From contig NZ_JBAJIJ010000001.1 in the NCBI RefSeq assembly GCF_036867135.1, positions 558,001 to 622,000 on the forward strand: DNA of 64,000 bases, given 5' to 3'. This DNA comes from Aeromicrobium sp. Sec7.5 (GTDB lineage Bacteria; Actinomycetota; Actinomycetes; Propionibacteriales; Nocardioidaceae). A model generated the notes under the pieces. That model did no database searches. It saw only the letters and a program-made list of their open reading frames with translations, and had not been told where the DNA came from. Below are positions 16,385 through 25,104 of the stretch, one piece after another; position 1 is the stretch's first letter, and each line of letters begins with the position of its first letter. The translations under genes were made by a program, and so were the position numbers.

Positions 16385-17203
16385 CTACGACGAGGTGCGC
16401 GAGCGCCGACCCGAGACGAACACAGCGGCGACCACCGCGCCGGCGACGGCACCCACGCCTGCCGCCGTGACGAGGATCTTGCCGACCGGGGTGTCGAGGC
16501 GCAGCGGGGAGGTGAGCGCCACAGGTCGACGGAACTCCAGCACGGGCCAGCCGTTCTCACCGGCGGCTCGGCGCAGGGCCTTGTCGGGGTTGACGGCGAA
16601 GGCGTGCCCGACCGCCTCCAGCATCGGCACGTCGGTGACCGAGTCGGAGTAGGCGTAGCTCGATCCCAGGTCGTAGCCACGCTCGACGGCAAGCTCACGC
16701 ATCGCCACGGCCTTGTGCGGACCGTACGCGTACCGGTCGATCTCGCCGGTGTAGCGACCGTCCTCCACGACGAGCGTGGTGGCCACCACGACGTCGGCGC
16801 CGAGGAGGGCCCCGATCGGCTCGACGACCTCCGAGCCCGAGGCGGAGACGATGACGATGTCGCGACCGGCAGCACGGTGCTCGGCGATGAGCGCGACGGC
16901 CTCGTCGTACACGAGTGGCTCGATGATCGAGTGCAACGTCTCGGCCACAGCCTGACGCACCGTGGCGACCTCCCAGCCGGTCACCATCTGGGTGAGGTAG
17001 GCCCGCATCTTCTCGAGCTGGTCGTGGTCGGCGCCACTGACCGCGAACATGAACTGCGCGTAGGCGCTGCGTAGGACCACCCGGCGGCTGAGCAGACCCT
17101 CCGCGAGGAACGGACGGCTGAACGCCAGCGTGCTCGACTTCGCGATGATCGTCTTGTCGAGGTCGAAGAACGCGGCCCCTCGCCCGTCGGGCGGCTGTTC
17201 CAT
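16385..17203 (-). CDS. HAD-IB family phosphatase
   Basis: 272 residues of the phosphoserine-phosphatase-like HAD class: motif I 'AAFFDLDKTIIAKSS' (Asp-x-Asp-x-Thr), motif II 'IVIVSASGSE', and motif IV 'AYSDSVTDVPML'. A hydrophobic segment near the C-terminus ('KILVTAAGVGAVAGAVVAAV') may anchor it in the membrane. The ATG at 17203 follows a TATGCT box by 6 nt. A HAD-IB gene next to ssd/tadA is a recurrent arrangement in actinobacteria. It is divergent from ssd across 116 bp. The substrate is unknown; phosphoserine or a lysophospholipid are family options. Confidence 0.87.
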   Translation of the reverse strand: MEQPPDGRGAAFFDLDKTIIAKSSTLAFSRPFLAEGLLSRRVVLRSAYAQFMFAVSGADHDQLEKMRAYLTQMVTGWEVATVRQAVAETLHSIIEPLVYDEAVALIAEHRAAGRDIVIVSASGSEVVEPIGALLGADVVVATTLVVEDGRYTGEIDRYAYGPHKAVAMRELAVERGYDLGSSYAYSDSVTDVPMLEAVGHAFAVNPDKALRRAAGENGWPVLEFRRPVALTSPLRLDTPVGKILVTAAGVGAVAGAVVAAVFVSGRRSRTSS

Positions 17204-17209
17204 GACCTC

Positions 17210-17215
17210 AGCATA
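17210..17215 (-). promoter_or_regulatory. -10 box, leaderless HAD phosphatase
   Basis: TATGCT on the minus strand, 6 nt before ATG 17203. Confidence 0.5.
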
Positions 17216-17319
17216 GGGGCCCGACGGACGCTCGTCCCCAGGTCGCGCGGCGATGCTGGCCGTCCACAGGCCACGAGCGGCCCGTCGCACGGGCCAGGCG
17301 GGCCGGTCAGGGTCGGAGC

Positions 17320-18357
17320 ATGGATGCAGTCGTCGTCGTCGCGGCCACCGACGCCGCCACCCGTGAGGCCGCCGCCCGGTGGGCGGCCGCTCTGGGGGCC
17401 GTCGCCGAGCCGGCCGTGAGTGTCGCCGAGGCCCGACGTCACTGGGCCGAGGCCGCGGCCGTCGTCGTCGACGCGCCGATGGCGCGAGCGCTCGTCGAGG
17501 CCGAGGTCGCCCGCCGGCCCCATGTCGTGCTCGTCGACCCGGCGGTCGGCGACCACGACGAGGTCTGGCGCACGGCGGTCCGCCTCGGGGCGGCGCTCGT
17601 CTGCCGTCCGGATGCGGACGCCCAGCGGGAGGTGCTCGAGCTGCTCGGGGCGGCACTCGAGGGCCGTGCCGAGGCCTGCGTGCTCGCGGTCGTCGGAGCC
17701 GTCGGGGGAGCCGGTGCCTCCACGGTCGCCGCCGGTGTCGCGCTGGCGTCCGCGCAGCGCTCCTGGCGCACCGTGCTGTGCGACCTCGACCCGTGCGGCG
17801 GCCTCGACCTCGTGCTGGGCGCCGAGGCCGAGGACGGCGCCCGGTGGGACACGCTCGACCTGGGCGGCGGCCGCCTGCCGGCGGGCGCGCTCGTCGACGT
17901 CCTGCCCCACCACCGCGACGTGGCGTTCCTGACCCGCTCGCGCGACGGCGCTGCGGCGGAGCCGGAGGCGCGCACCGTCGTGTCGGCCGCACGCAGGGCG
18001 GCCGACCTCGTCGTACTCGACGTCCCCCGCCACCCGACCGCGCTCTCGGTCCTCGGGGCCGCAGAGCTGACCCTCGTCGTGGTGCCCGAGTCCGTCCACG
18101 GCATCGCAGCGGCGCGCCACCTGCTCACGGCCGTGCGCGCGAGTGCGGGCACGGTCGTCGCGGTGGGTCGTGGCCTGCCCGGCGGGTTGGGGCGCGGAGC
18201 GCTCAGCGACCACCTCCCGGTCCCGGTCGTCGCACGCACGGCTCACCGGCGCGCCGTGTCCCGGTCGATCGCGTCGGGCCGTGGCCCCGCCCGGTCGCGG
18301 TCGCTCGACGCCCTCGCCGTGACCGTGCTGGGCCTGCTCGGGATGGGGCCCCGGTGA
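17320..18357 (+). CDS. ssd: Septum-site-determining protein Ssd (CpaE/TadZ-like)
   Basis: 345 residues: an N-terminal receiver-like region (residues about 1-115) and a MinD/CpaE-type ATPase with deviant Walker A 'VVGAVGGAGASTVAAGVALA' and 'TVLCDLDPCGGLDLVLG'. It is the first gene of the tad operon and overlaps tadA by 4 bp, matching the Rv3660c-Rv3659c order in mycobacteria. In that family it is linked both to septum placement and to localisation of the Tad pilus machine. The GTG/ATG choice: ATG 17320 gives a sensible N-terminus. Codon use is strongly GC-biased, like its neighbours. Confidence 0.88.
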   Translation: MDAVVVVAATDAATREAAARWAAALGAVAEPAVSVAEARRHWAEAAAVVVDAPMARALVEAEVARRPHVVLVDPAVGDHDEVWRTAVRLGAALVCRPDADAQREVLELLGAALEGRAEACVLAVVGAVGGAGASTVAAGVALASAQRSWRTVLCDLDPCGGLDLVLGAEAEDGARWDTLDLGGGRLPAGALVDVLPHHRDVAFLTRSRDGAAAEPEARTVVSAARRAADLVVLDVPRHPTALSVLGAAELTLVVVPESVHGIAAARHLLTAVRASAGTVVAVGRGLPGGLGRGALSDHLPVPVVARTAHRRAVSRSIASGRGPARSRSLDALAVTVLGLLGMGPR

Positions 18358-19517
18358 CCGCCGTGACGGAGGCCCTCGTCGAGCGGGTCCGGCGCCGGCT
18401 GGCGGCTGACGCGGTGGCGCCGTCGCCCGAGAACGTCGCGCGGGCGCTCCGGGCCGAGCCGGGGGTGCTCGGCCCCGACACCGTCCTGGCCATCGTCGAC
18501 CGGGTGCGTCGCGACACCGGGGGTGCCGGGGCCCTGGAGCCGTTGCTGGCACTTCCGGGTGTCACCGATGTCCTCGTCAACGGGCCGGATGCCGTGCACG
18601 TCGACCGCGGCCACGGCCTCGAGCCCGCCGACGTGCGCTTTCTGGACGAGGCCGAGGTGCGGCGGCTCGCCCAGAGGCTCGCGGCCCTGGCGGGTCGGCG
18701 GCTCGACGACGCCAGCCCGTGGGTCGACGCGCGGCTGCCCGACGGCACCCGCCTGCACGCGGTCCTGGCCCCCATCGCGCAGCCCGGCACGGTCCTGAGC
18801 CTGCGGGTCCCGTCCCGCCTGAGCCTCGGCCTCGACGACCTCGTGGCCGCCGGCTCGCTCACGGCCGCCGGGGCCGACGTGCTCCGGGGGGTCGTGGCCT
18901 CGCGGGCGGCCTTCATGGTCTCGGGCGGCACGGGCTCGGGCAAGACGACGCTGCTGGCCGCGCTGCTCGCCGAGGTGCCGGCGCAGGAGCGACTGGTCGT
19001 GGTGGAGGACGCCGCCGAGCTCCGGCCCCGCCACCCGCACGTCGTCGCGCTGGAGGCGCGGCCGCCCAACGTCGAGGGACGTGGGGCCGTCGACCTGCGC
19101 GACCTCGTCCGACAGGCCCTGCGCATGCGTCCGGACCGGCTCGTCGTCGGCGAGGTGCGCGGCGCCGAGGTCGTCGACCTCCTGGCAGCGCTCAACACCG
19201 GGCACGAAGGCGGGTGCGGCACGATCCACGCCAACTCCGCGTCCGACGTCCCGGCACGGTTCGAGGCTCTGGCGCTCACGGCCGGTCTGCCGCGCGAGGC
19301 CCTCCACGCCCAGCTTGCCGCCGGGCTGGACCTCGTGGTCCACGTGCGGCGCGACCACGAGGGGCGTCGGTCGGTCGACCACGTCGGGGTCGTGCGGTCC
19401 GGGCCCGATCGCCTCGTCGACTGCGTCCCGGCGCTCCTGCTCGGTCCGGGCGGGCTCCGGGAGGGGCCGGGGCACGACGAGCTCAGGGCCGTGCTCGGAC
19501 GAGGCGGCGTGCGGTGA
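18354..19517 (+). CDS. tadA: TadA-family secretion ATPase
   Basis: 387 residues, GspE/CpaF type. It contains the N-terminal binding motif 'VTDVLVNGPDAVHVDRG', Walker A 'VSGGTGSGKTTLLAALL', the Asp box 'VVVEDAAEL' and the Walker B/His box 'DRLVVGEVRGAEVVDLL' and 'GHEGGCGTIHANSA'. It powers Flp pilus assembly at the inner face of the membrane. The GTG at 18354 overlaps the ssd stop (GTGA). A second GTG at 18363 is possible. It is shorter than Gram-negative CpaF, as usual for actinobacteria. Confidence 0.93.
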   Translation: MTAVTEALVERVRRRLAADAVAPSPENVARALRAEPGVLGPDTVLAIVDRVRRDTGGAGALEPLLALPGVTDVLVNGPDAVHVDRGHGLEPADVRFLDEAEVRRLAQRLAALAGRRLDDASPWVDARLPDGTRLHAVLAPIAQPGTVLSLRVPSRLSLGLDDLVAAGSLTAAGADVLRGVVASRAAFMVSGGTGSGKTTLLAALLAEVPAQERLVVVEDAAELRPRHPHVVALEARPPNVEGRGAVDLRDLVRQALRMRPDRLVVGEVRGAEVVDLLAALNTGHEGGCGTIHANSASDVPARFEALALTAGLPREALHAQLAAGLDLVVHVRRDHEGRRSVDHVGVVRSGPDRLVDCVPALLLGPGGLREGPGHDELRAVLGRGGVR

Positions 19518-20320
19518 GCGCCGTCCCGTTTGCCGCGTGGGCAGCGGTCGCCGCGGGGTGCGCGCTTCTCCTCGCGCGTCCTGACCCGCGCTGGGTCGCC
19601 TCGCACCGGCTGCCGGACTCGGCCCTCGCGCGATGGCCTCCACGACTCTTCCTCGTCGTGCTGGTCCCCGGGGTCGCCGGCCTCCTGCCGCTGCTCGACG
19701 GCGTCGCGGTGCTCCTCGTGCTCGTCACGGCGCTGGGCGTGGCCGTGTTCGCGAGTCGTGAGCTGCGCCGTGGCCGACACCGCCAGGAGGTGCGCGTTGC
19801 CGTGCAGGAGGTCACCGAGCTCGTCGACGCGCTGGCGGCCGAGATGCGCGCCGGAGTGCTGCCCCACCGCGCGCTCGCGACCGTCGCGGTCGACCACCCG
19901 CTCCTGGCGCCGGCGGCCCAGGTCGCCGAGCTCGGTGGCGACACCGCCGACGCGCTGCGCGTCGCGGCCGACGTCCCCGGGCGGTCCGGGCTCGACGCCC
20001 TGGCCGGTGCGTGGCACGTGAGCGAGGCCTGCGGTGCGCCCCTGGCCGAGGTCCTGGACCGGGTGGCGCGGGGGCTCCGGTTCGAGACCGAGCTGGCCGA
20101 CGACGTCCGGTCCACGGTCGAGCCGGCCCGGGCGACGGGACGCCTGCTCGCGGCACTGCCGCTCCTCGGCCTCTTCCTCGGCGCGGGGCTGGGGGCCGAC
20201 CCCGTGGAGGTGATCACCTCGACGCTCCCCGGAGCCGCCAGCGTGGCCGCGGGCACGGCACTGGCCTGCGCGGGCGTCCGCTGGATCGACGCCACGGCCG
20301 ACCGCGCCGAGCGCGGATGA
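19514..20320 (+). CDS. tadB: TadB-like type II secretion F-domain membrane protein
   Basis: 268 residues with two N-terminal and two C-terminal membrane helices surrounding a cytoplasmic T2SSF domain ('LVDALAAEMRAGVLPHRAL', 'VSEACGAPLAEVLDRVARGL'). It forms the platform on which TadA acts. The GTG at 19514 overlaps the tadA stop. It is followed after 10 bp by tadC. Confidence 0.88.
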   Translation: MSAVPFAAWAAVAAGCALLLARPDPRWVASHRLPDSALARWPPRLFLVVLVPGVAGLLPLLDGVAVLLVLVTALGVAVFASRELRRGRHRQEVRVAVQEVTELVDALAAEMRAGVLPHRALATVAVDHPLLAPAAQVAELGGDTADALRVAADVPGRSGLDALAGAWHVSEACGAPLAEVLDRVARGLRFETELADDVRSTVEPARATGRLLAALPLLGLFLGAGLGADPVEVITSTLPGAASVAAGTALACAGVRWIDATADRAERG

Positions 20321-20330
20321 GGCGCGGCGC

Positions 20331-21020
20331 ATGACGCTGCTCGCCGCAGTGCTCACGGGCGCGTCCGTGCTGCTGCTGGGCGGGCCCTCGCCGCACCGCC
20401 GGGCGCGGCGGGTCCTGGGCGTCGCGGCGCCTCCCCGGGAGGTCGATCGCGGGATCCTGGTGGCCGCGGCGGTCGTGCTGGCAGGCACCCTGGTCGTCGG
20501 ATGGCCCTGGGGAACCCTGGCCGGCGGCGTGGCCGCCCCGTTCGTGCGCGAGCGGGTGGCTCGGGCCCGTCGTCCATCCCCGATCGTCCCCGCTGCGGTG
20601 CCGCTGACGCTCGACCTCGTGGCTGCCGCGCTCGACGCGGGCCGACCACCGGGGGCCGCGGTGGCCGCGGCCGCCCGGGCGATGCGGGGCGAGGTCGGTG
20701 CGGAGCTCGCGGACCTGGCCTCCCGACTCGTCACGGTGGCCGACCCGGCGCGGGTCTGGCGCGATGCGACCCGCCACCCGAACCTGGCCCCGCTGGCCCG
20801 TGCCCTGGTGCGCGCGGAACGGTCGGGCGCGGCGCCCGCGCTGGTGGTCACGCACGCGGCGGACGACCTGCGGCGCCGGCGCCAGGCCGAGATGACGCGG
20901 CGCACCCGGGCAGGCGGCGTCGCCACCGCGCTGCCGCTCGGGCTGTGCTTCCTGCCGGCGTTCTTCCTGGTCGGCATCGTGCCGACGATCCTGGGTCTCG
21001 TCGGCTCGGTCCTCGGATGA
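20331..21020 (+). CDS. tadC: TadC-like type II secretion F-domain membrane protein
   Basis: 229 residues, the second inner-membrane platform protein. N-terminal helices at about 1-18 and 45-70, a cytoplasmic T2SSF core with 'LDLVAAALDAGRPPGAAVAA' and 'VRAERSGAAPALVVTHAADD', and a terminal helix pair near 'LPLGLCFLPAFFLVGIVPTI'. Position between tadB and the pilin genes supports the assignment. Confidence 0.88.
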   Translation: MTLLAAVLTGASVLLLGGPSPHRRARRVLGVAAPPREVDRGILVAAAVVLAGTLVVGWPWGTLAGGVAAPFVRERVARARRPSPIVPAAVPLTLDLVAAALDAGRPPGAAVAAAARAMRGEVGAELADLASRLVTVADPARVWRDATRHPNLAPLARALVRAERSGAAPALVVTHAADDLRRRRQAEMTRRTRAGGVATALPLGLCFLPAFFLVGIVPTILGLVGSVLG

Positions 21021-21123
21021 CCGTCCCCAGGCGCCGCGGGTCCACAGGCGGTCGATCGGTCCGCAGCCGGGCCTCGCCGCCGCCCATCTTCTCGGTGTCC
21101 AACCATCGATGAAAGGACTCCTC

Positions 21124-21312
21124 ATGAGTCGACTCCCCATCCGTGACCACGCTCGCCGGGACGAGCGCGGCATGACCACCTCGGAGTACGCGGTCGGCAC
21201 CGTCGGTGCCTGCACGGTCGGCGGCGTGCTCGTGCAGATCGCCCAGAGCGACTGGTTCAACGGCATGCTCAAGGGCCTCTTCGACAAGATCCCGTCGCTC
21301 GGGCTGTTCTGA
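21124..21312 (+). CDS. Flp-like pilin, DUF4244 family (first copy)
   Basis: 62 residues. A basic leader ends in 'DERG' and is followed by MTTSEYAVGTVGA, i.e. a prepilin-peptidase site after Gly and the Glu at mature position 5 needed for pilin assembly, then a hydrophobic helix. ATG 21124 has AAGGACTCC upstream; an in-frame ATG at 21109 would add five residues and is less likely. It lies 104 bp after tadC and is followed by a strong hairpin at 21321-21347, which could favour high pilin mRNA. Predicted to be the major pilus subunit. Confidence 0.85.
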   Translation: MSRLPIRDHARRDERGMTTSEYAVGTVGACTVGGVLVQIAQSDWFNGMLKGLFDKIPSLGLF

Positions 21313-21320
21313 CCCCCGGA

Positions 21321-21347
21321 GGCCGGGGCGCCGCGAGCGCCCCGGCC
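21321..21347 (+). terminator. Perfect GC hairpin between the two pilin genes
   Basis: GGCCGGGGCGC (21321-21331) and GCGCCCCGGCC (21337-21347) form an 11-bp stem with a 5-nt loop, followed by TTG. It may be a partial terminator or an mRNA stabiliser that uncouples first-pilin level from the genes below. Confidence 0.65.
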
Positions 21348-21375
21348 TTGCCCGTTCGATCGAGGAGCACCATCG

Positions 21376-21630
21376 ATGACCCTTCACCCCTTCTCGCGGC
21401 CGACCTCACCCTGCTGCGACGACTCGGGCCGCGACGACTCGGGCGTCACCACCGCCGAGTACGCCGTCGGCACGGTGGGCGCGTCCGCCATGGCCGCCGT
21501 GCTCGTGCGCCTGGCCGGCGACGGCACGCTGCTCGAGCTCGTGCGGCCCTGGCTCGAGCTCGGCCTCCGTGATCTTCCCTGGGCCGACGGGTGGCCGTTC
21601 CTGCGTCCGTTCCGCGGGATCCTGCGGTGA
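21376..21630 (+). CDS. Second Flp/DUF4244-like pilin
   Basis: 84 residues, paralogous to the preceding pilin. 'DDSG' is followed by VTTAEYAVGTVGAS, giving the same Gly cleavage site and Glu5, then a hydrophobic helix and a longer, Trp- and Pro-rich C-terminus ('LPWADGWPFLRPFRGILR'). A GAGGAG site lies 9 nt before the ATG. It overlaps the next gene by 4 bp. The longer tail suggests a minor or tip pilin rather than the main subunit. Confidence 0.75.
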   Translation: MTLHPFSRPTSPCCDDSGRDDSGVTTAEYAVGTVGASAMAAVLVRLAGDGTLLELVRPWLELGLRDLPWADGWPFLRPFRGILR

Positions 21631-21995
21631 CCCGGCGATCGTCCGCCGACGGGGAGCGGGGCATGGCCACGGCCGAGCTCGCCGTCATCACGCCCCTGGC
21701 CGTGGTCGTGGGCGTGCTGCTGCTCTGGACGGGCTCGCTCGGCTACACGCAGGTGCGGCTCACCGACGCCGCCCGTGAGGCGGCCCGCATGGTGGCACGG
21801 GGCGATGCCGTCGCGGAGGCCGAGCAGGTCGCCCGTGACCAGGCGCCCGAGGGCTCGGAGGTCGTCATCACCGAGCGCGACGGCGTCGTCGAGGTCGTCG
21901 TCTCGGTGCGGTCGACGTTGCCCGGCACGTGGTTCGACGACCCGGTCGGCCGAGACCTCTCCTCGACGGCGGTCGCGGCCCTGGAGTCCTCGTGA
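21627..21995 (+). CDS. TadE-family pseudopilin
   Basis: 122 residues: 'GERGMATAELAVITPLAVVV' combines a prepilin-type Gly cleavage site with the TadE-like hydrophobic helix, then a small extracellular domain. GTG start at 21627 overlaps the second pilin's TGA. TadE-like proteins are minor components processed by the prepilin peptidase and needed for Tad pilus assembly. Confidence 0.83.
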   Translation: MTRRSSADGERGMATAELAVITPLAVVVGVLLLWTGSLGYTQVRLTDAAREAARMVARGDAVAEAEQVARDQAPEGSEVVITERDGVVEVVVSVRSTLPGTWFDDPVGRDLSSTAVAALESS

Positions 21996-22369
21996 CGCGA
22001 GCACGGCGGCCGCGCGGGCGCGAGGTCGGCGCCGTGTCGGCCGCCGCGGTCGGCGTCGCCGTTCTCCTGCTGGTCGTCGCCGGGAGCGTGCTCGAGCTCG
22101 GGTCGGCCGTCCGCGCGAAGCACGCCGCGGCGGCAGCGGCCGACCTGTCGGCGCTCGCGGCCTCCCGCGCGGTCGAGGCCGGGCGCGACGGCTGCGCGGC
22201 GGCCCGCGACGTCGCACGCCAGAACGGTGCCGAGATCGTGACGTGCCGGCTCGACGCCGCGGTCGCCACGATCACCACCGAAGTACGGACACCTCGGTGG
22301 TGGGGGCGGGGCTGGTCGTCGCGACAGACCTCGCGCGCCGCGCCGGCCAGCTATCTCGACGGGTCGTGA
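21992..22369 (+). CDS. TadE/TadG-like pilus protein, Rv3654c family
   Basis: 125 residues. An N-terminal 'REVGAVSAAAVGVAVLLLVV' helix and 'KHAAAAAADLSALAASRA' (a TadG-like signature) are followed by a short domain with two Cys. The GTG at 21992 overlaps the preceding stop. It is the last gene of the tad operon, as in the mycobacterial Rv3660c-Rv3654c set, and its 3' end overlaps the convergent helicase gene by 19 bp. Confidence 0.75.
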   Translation: MTRARRPRGREVGAVSAAAVGVAVLLLVVAGSVLELGSAVRAKHAAAAAADLSALAASRAVEAGRDGCAAARDVARQNGAEIVTCRLDAAVATITTEVRTPRWWGRGWSSRQTSRAAPASYLDGS

Positions 22370-24651
22370 GCGTCACGCAGCACGGCGTCCAGCAGGCGCA
22401 CCGCCCCGGCCTTGTCCAGCGGGTCGTTGCCGTTGCCGCACTTCGGCGACTGCACGCAGGCCGGGCACCCGGTGGGGCAGGGGCAGGCGGCGATCGTGTC
22501 GCGGGTGAACCGCAGCCACGTGGCTGCGGTGTCGTAGCCACGCTCCGCGAACCCCGCGCCCCCGGGATGGCCGTCGTGCACGAACACCGTCAGCCGACCC
22601 GTGTCGGGGTGCAGGGCCGTCGAGAGTCCGCCGAGGTCCCACCGGTCGCACGTCGCGAGCAGGGGCAGCAGCCCGATCGAGGCGTGCTCGGCCGCATGTG
22701 CCGCCCCCGGCACGTCGATCGCCTCGAGGCAGGCCGCGACCTGCTCCGGCTCGAGGGTCCACCACACGGCGGAGGTGCGCAGGCTCCGTTCGGGCAGGTC
22801 CAGCAGCTCCTCGCCGAGCGTGCCACCGCCGCTCGAGGACCGACGCAGGTACGAGGTCACCTGCGTCGTCACGTCCACGGTGCCGGTCGCGATCGTGGCG
22901 TGGCCCCAGTCGGTCGTGTGCGCGGTGTCGACGACGTCGACACGGGTCGACGACCGCGCCTGCGTCGTCCAGCCGGGGTCGTCGCGCCGCACGACCGCCG
23001 CGCCGTCCTCGGGGGAGTACTCCTCCACGACGTACGTGTCGCCCTGGTGCACGTACACGGCTCCCTCGTGCACGGTCCCGTCGGCGGTGCCGGCATCGAC
23101 CGTGCCCACGAGGCGCCCGGTCGCGGCGTCCACGATCTGCACGGGCCGTCCGCTCCCGCCGCGCAGGTCGGCCAGGTCGCTCGCGCGCTCGCGCCGCGTC
23201 CAGAACCACCCGGCGCTCCGGTGACGCAACCAGCCGGCGTCCGTCAGGGCGTCGACGCCTTCGCGAGCGCGCGGCCCGAAGCGGTCGAGCTCCCGCTCGC
23301 TCAGCGGCAGCTCGTGGGCCGCCGCGGCCAGGTGGGGGCCGAGCACGTGCGGGTTGTCGATGTCGAACACCGTGGCCTCGAGCGGGGCCGCGAAGATCGT
23401 CTCGGGGTGGTGGACGAGGTAGGTGTCGATCGGGTCGGGCCGCGCGATCAGCACGCCCAGCGACTCCTGGCCACCGCGACCCGCCCGCCCCCACTGCTGG
23501 AACAGCGAGGCCCGGGTGCCTGGAAAGCCGACCGTGACCACGGCGTCGAGGCCCGAGACGTCGATGCCGAGCTCGAGCGCCGACGTCGAGGTGAGGCCGA
23601 GCAGATCGCCCGACCTCAGACGCTCCTCGAGCAGCCGACGCTCCTCCGGGAGGTAGCCGCCGCGGTAGGTGGCCACGCGTTCCGGGAGTGACGGGTCGAC
23701 ATCGGCCAGCAGGTCGCGGGCGCGCGAGGTCACGTGCTCCGCGCCCCGGCGGGACCGCACGAAGCACACGCTCTGCACCTCGGCCGACGTGAGGTCGGCC
23801 AGGAGGTCGGCGGCCTCGTGCGACGCCGGCCGCCGGGCTCCCGAGGCGACGTCGTCGGCGTCGAGCAGCGGCGGCTCCCAGAGCGCGATGGTGCGTGCGC
23901 CGTGCGGCGACGCGTCCTCGGTCACCGCGGTCGCGTCGAGACCGGTCAGCCGCCTCGCGAACGCCTCGGGATAGGCCACGGTCGCCGACGAGCACACCAC
24001 GACGGGGGTCGCCCCCGCGTGCTCGCACAGCCGCAGCAACCGGCGGAGCACGAGGGCCACGTGGGCACCGAAGACACCCCGGTAGTGGTGGCACTCGTCG
24101 ACGACGATGACCCGCAGCCCGCGCAGCAACCTGGTCCAGCGCTGGTGGCCCGGCAGGATCACGTGGTGCAGCGTGTCGGGATTGGTCAGCACCCATGCCG
24201 CGTGGTCCCGGGCCCACTGGCGCTCCTCACGGCTGTTGTCGCCGTCCACCGTCGCGGCACGCACCTGCGGGTCGAGCTCGCGCAGGCGCCGCAGCTGGTC
24301 GGCGGCCAAGGCCTTGGTGGGGGCGAGGTAGAGCACGGAGGGCAAGCGTGAGCCGTGGAGCGCCTCGCCCTCCCGGCCGCCCGTGAGCGCGGTGAGCGCC
24401 GGGACCTGGAAGGTCAGTGACTTGCCCGACGCGGTGCCGGTCGTCACGACGACGTTCCGACCCGCGCGGACGTGGTCGATCGCCTCGCGCTGGTGCGCCC
24501 AGAGATGGGTCACGCCTTGGCGGGCGTAGGCCGCGCGCACCGATCCCGGCACCCACTCGGGCCAGGGCTCCACGACCGCCTCGCGCGCCGGCTGCAGCTC
24601 GACGTGCGTGACGCGCTCTCCGTGGCGCGCGACGAGATCGGCCGGTCGCAC
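22351..24651 (-). CDS. DEAD/DEAH-box helicase with C-terminal DUF1998 (MrfA/Rv3649-like)
   Basis: 766 residues. Superfamily 2 motifs: Q-region '[10 protein letters not shown]', motif I '[13 protein letters not shown]', motif II 'VIVDECHHY', motif III 'SSATVAYP', motif VI '[11 protein letters not shown]'. The C-terminal part has the DUF1998 four-cysteine cluster in '[18 protein letters not shown]', probably metal binding as in MrfA, a DNA repair helicase for mitomycin adducts. The GTG at 24651 was preferred because GGGAG lies 9 nt upstream and the open frame otherwise runs into the divergent STAS gene. Its place between tad genes and topA matches mycobacteria. Confidence 0.9.
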   Translation of the reverse strand: MRPADLVARHGERVTHVELQPAREAVVEPWPEWVPGSVRAAYARQGVTHLWAHQREAIDHVRAGRNVVVTTGTASGKSLTFQVPALTALTGGREGEALHGSRLPSVLYLAPTKALAADQLRRLRELDPQVRAATVDGDNSREERQWARDHAAWVLTNPDTLHHVILPGHQRWTRLLRGLRVIVVDECHHYRGVFGAHVALVLRRLLRLCEHAGATPVVVCSSATVAYPEAFARRLTGLDATAVTEDASPHGARTIALWEPPLLDADDVASGARRPASHEAADLLADLTSAEVQSVCFVRSRRGAEHVTSRARDLLADVDPSLPERVATYRGGYLPEERRLLEERLRSGDLLGLTSTSALELGIDVSGLDAVVTVGFPGTRASLFQQWGRAGRGGQESLGVLIARPDPIDTYLVHHPETIFAAPLEATVFDIDNPHVLGPHLAAAAHELPLSERELDRFGPRAREGVDALTDAGWLRHRSAGWFWTRRERASDLADLRGGSGRPVQIVDAATGRLVGTVDAGTADGTVHEGAVYVHQGDTYVVEEYSPEDGAAVVRRDDPGWTTQARSSTRVDVVDTAHTTDWGHATIATGTVDVTTQVTSYLRRSSSGGGTLGEELLDLPERSLRTSAVWWTLEPEQVAACLEAIDVPGAAHAAEHASIGLLPLLATCDRWDLGGLSTALHPDTGRLTVFVHDGHPGGAGFAERGYDTAATWLRFTRDTIAACPCPTGCPACVQSPKCGNGNDPLDKAGAVRLLDAVLRDAHDPSR

Positions 24652-24762
24652 GACCCGAGTCTCCCAGACGCCCGGTCGCCCCCGACCGGCCGAGCGAGCG
24701 CCTTCGACGGTCGCTTCCGGGCGAGGCGTGCCAGAATGACGCGAACCTGGAGGGGAGATCAG

Positions 24763-25104
24763 ATGGAGCTCACGGTGGAGACGCGTGCGGTACCGCCGTT
24801 CGAGGTGCTCGAGATCGGTGGAGAGATCGACGTGTACACGGCACCGCGGCTGCGCGAGGCCGTGGTGGAGGCGATCGAGAGCGGCAAGCTGCGGTTGATC
24901 GTCGACGTCCAGCGGGTCGACTTCCTGGACTCGACCGGACTCGGCGTCCTGGTGGGAGCCCTCAAGCGGGTCCGTGCCGACGACGGCACGCTCGACATCG
25001 TCTGCACGCACGAGCGGCTGCTCAAGATCTTCCAGATCACGGGTCTGGACAAGGTGTTCGGCCTGCACGACAGCGTCGAGGCCGCCGTCGCCGCCCACGC
25101 GTGA
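24763..25104 (+). CDS. STAS-domain anti-sigma factor antagonist
   Basis: 113 residues forming one STAS domain: '[14 protein letters not shown]', then '[19 protein letters not shown]' with the Ser normally phosphorylated by an anti-sigma kinase, then '[20 protein letters not shown]'. A strong GGAGGGGAG ribosome site precedes the ATG. It overlaps the methyltransferase gene by 4 bp. It should release an alternative sigma factor of the SigB/SigF type when dephosphorylated; no kinase is encoded nearby, so its partners are elsewhere. Confidence 0.9.
   Translation: MELTVETRAVPPFEVLEIGGEIDVYTAPRLREAVVEAIESGKLRLIVDVQRVDFLDSTGLGVLVGALKRVRADDGTLDIVCTHERLLKIFQITGLDKVFGLHDSVEAAVAAHA

Noticed and set aside
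16146-16652. ORF in the gap after the O-antigen polymerase
   Set aside because: It overlaps the HAD phosphatase antisense, lacks an SD and has no recognisable motif.
18203-21106. 967-residue antisense ORF over the tad operon
   Set aside because: Ser/Arg/Pro-rich shadow frame; tad genes have family motifs in the sense strand.
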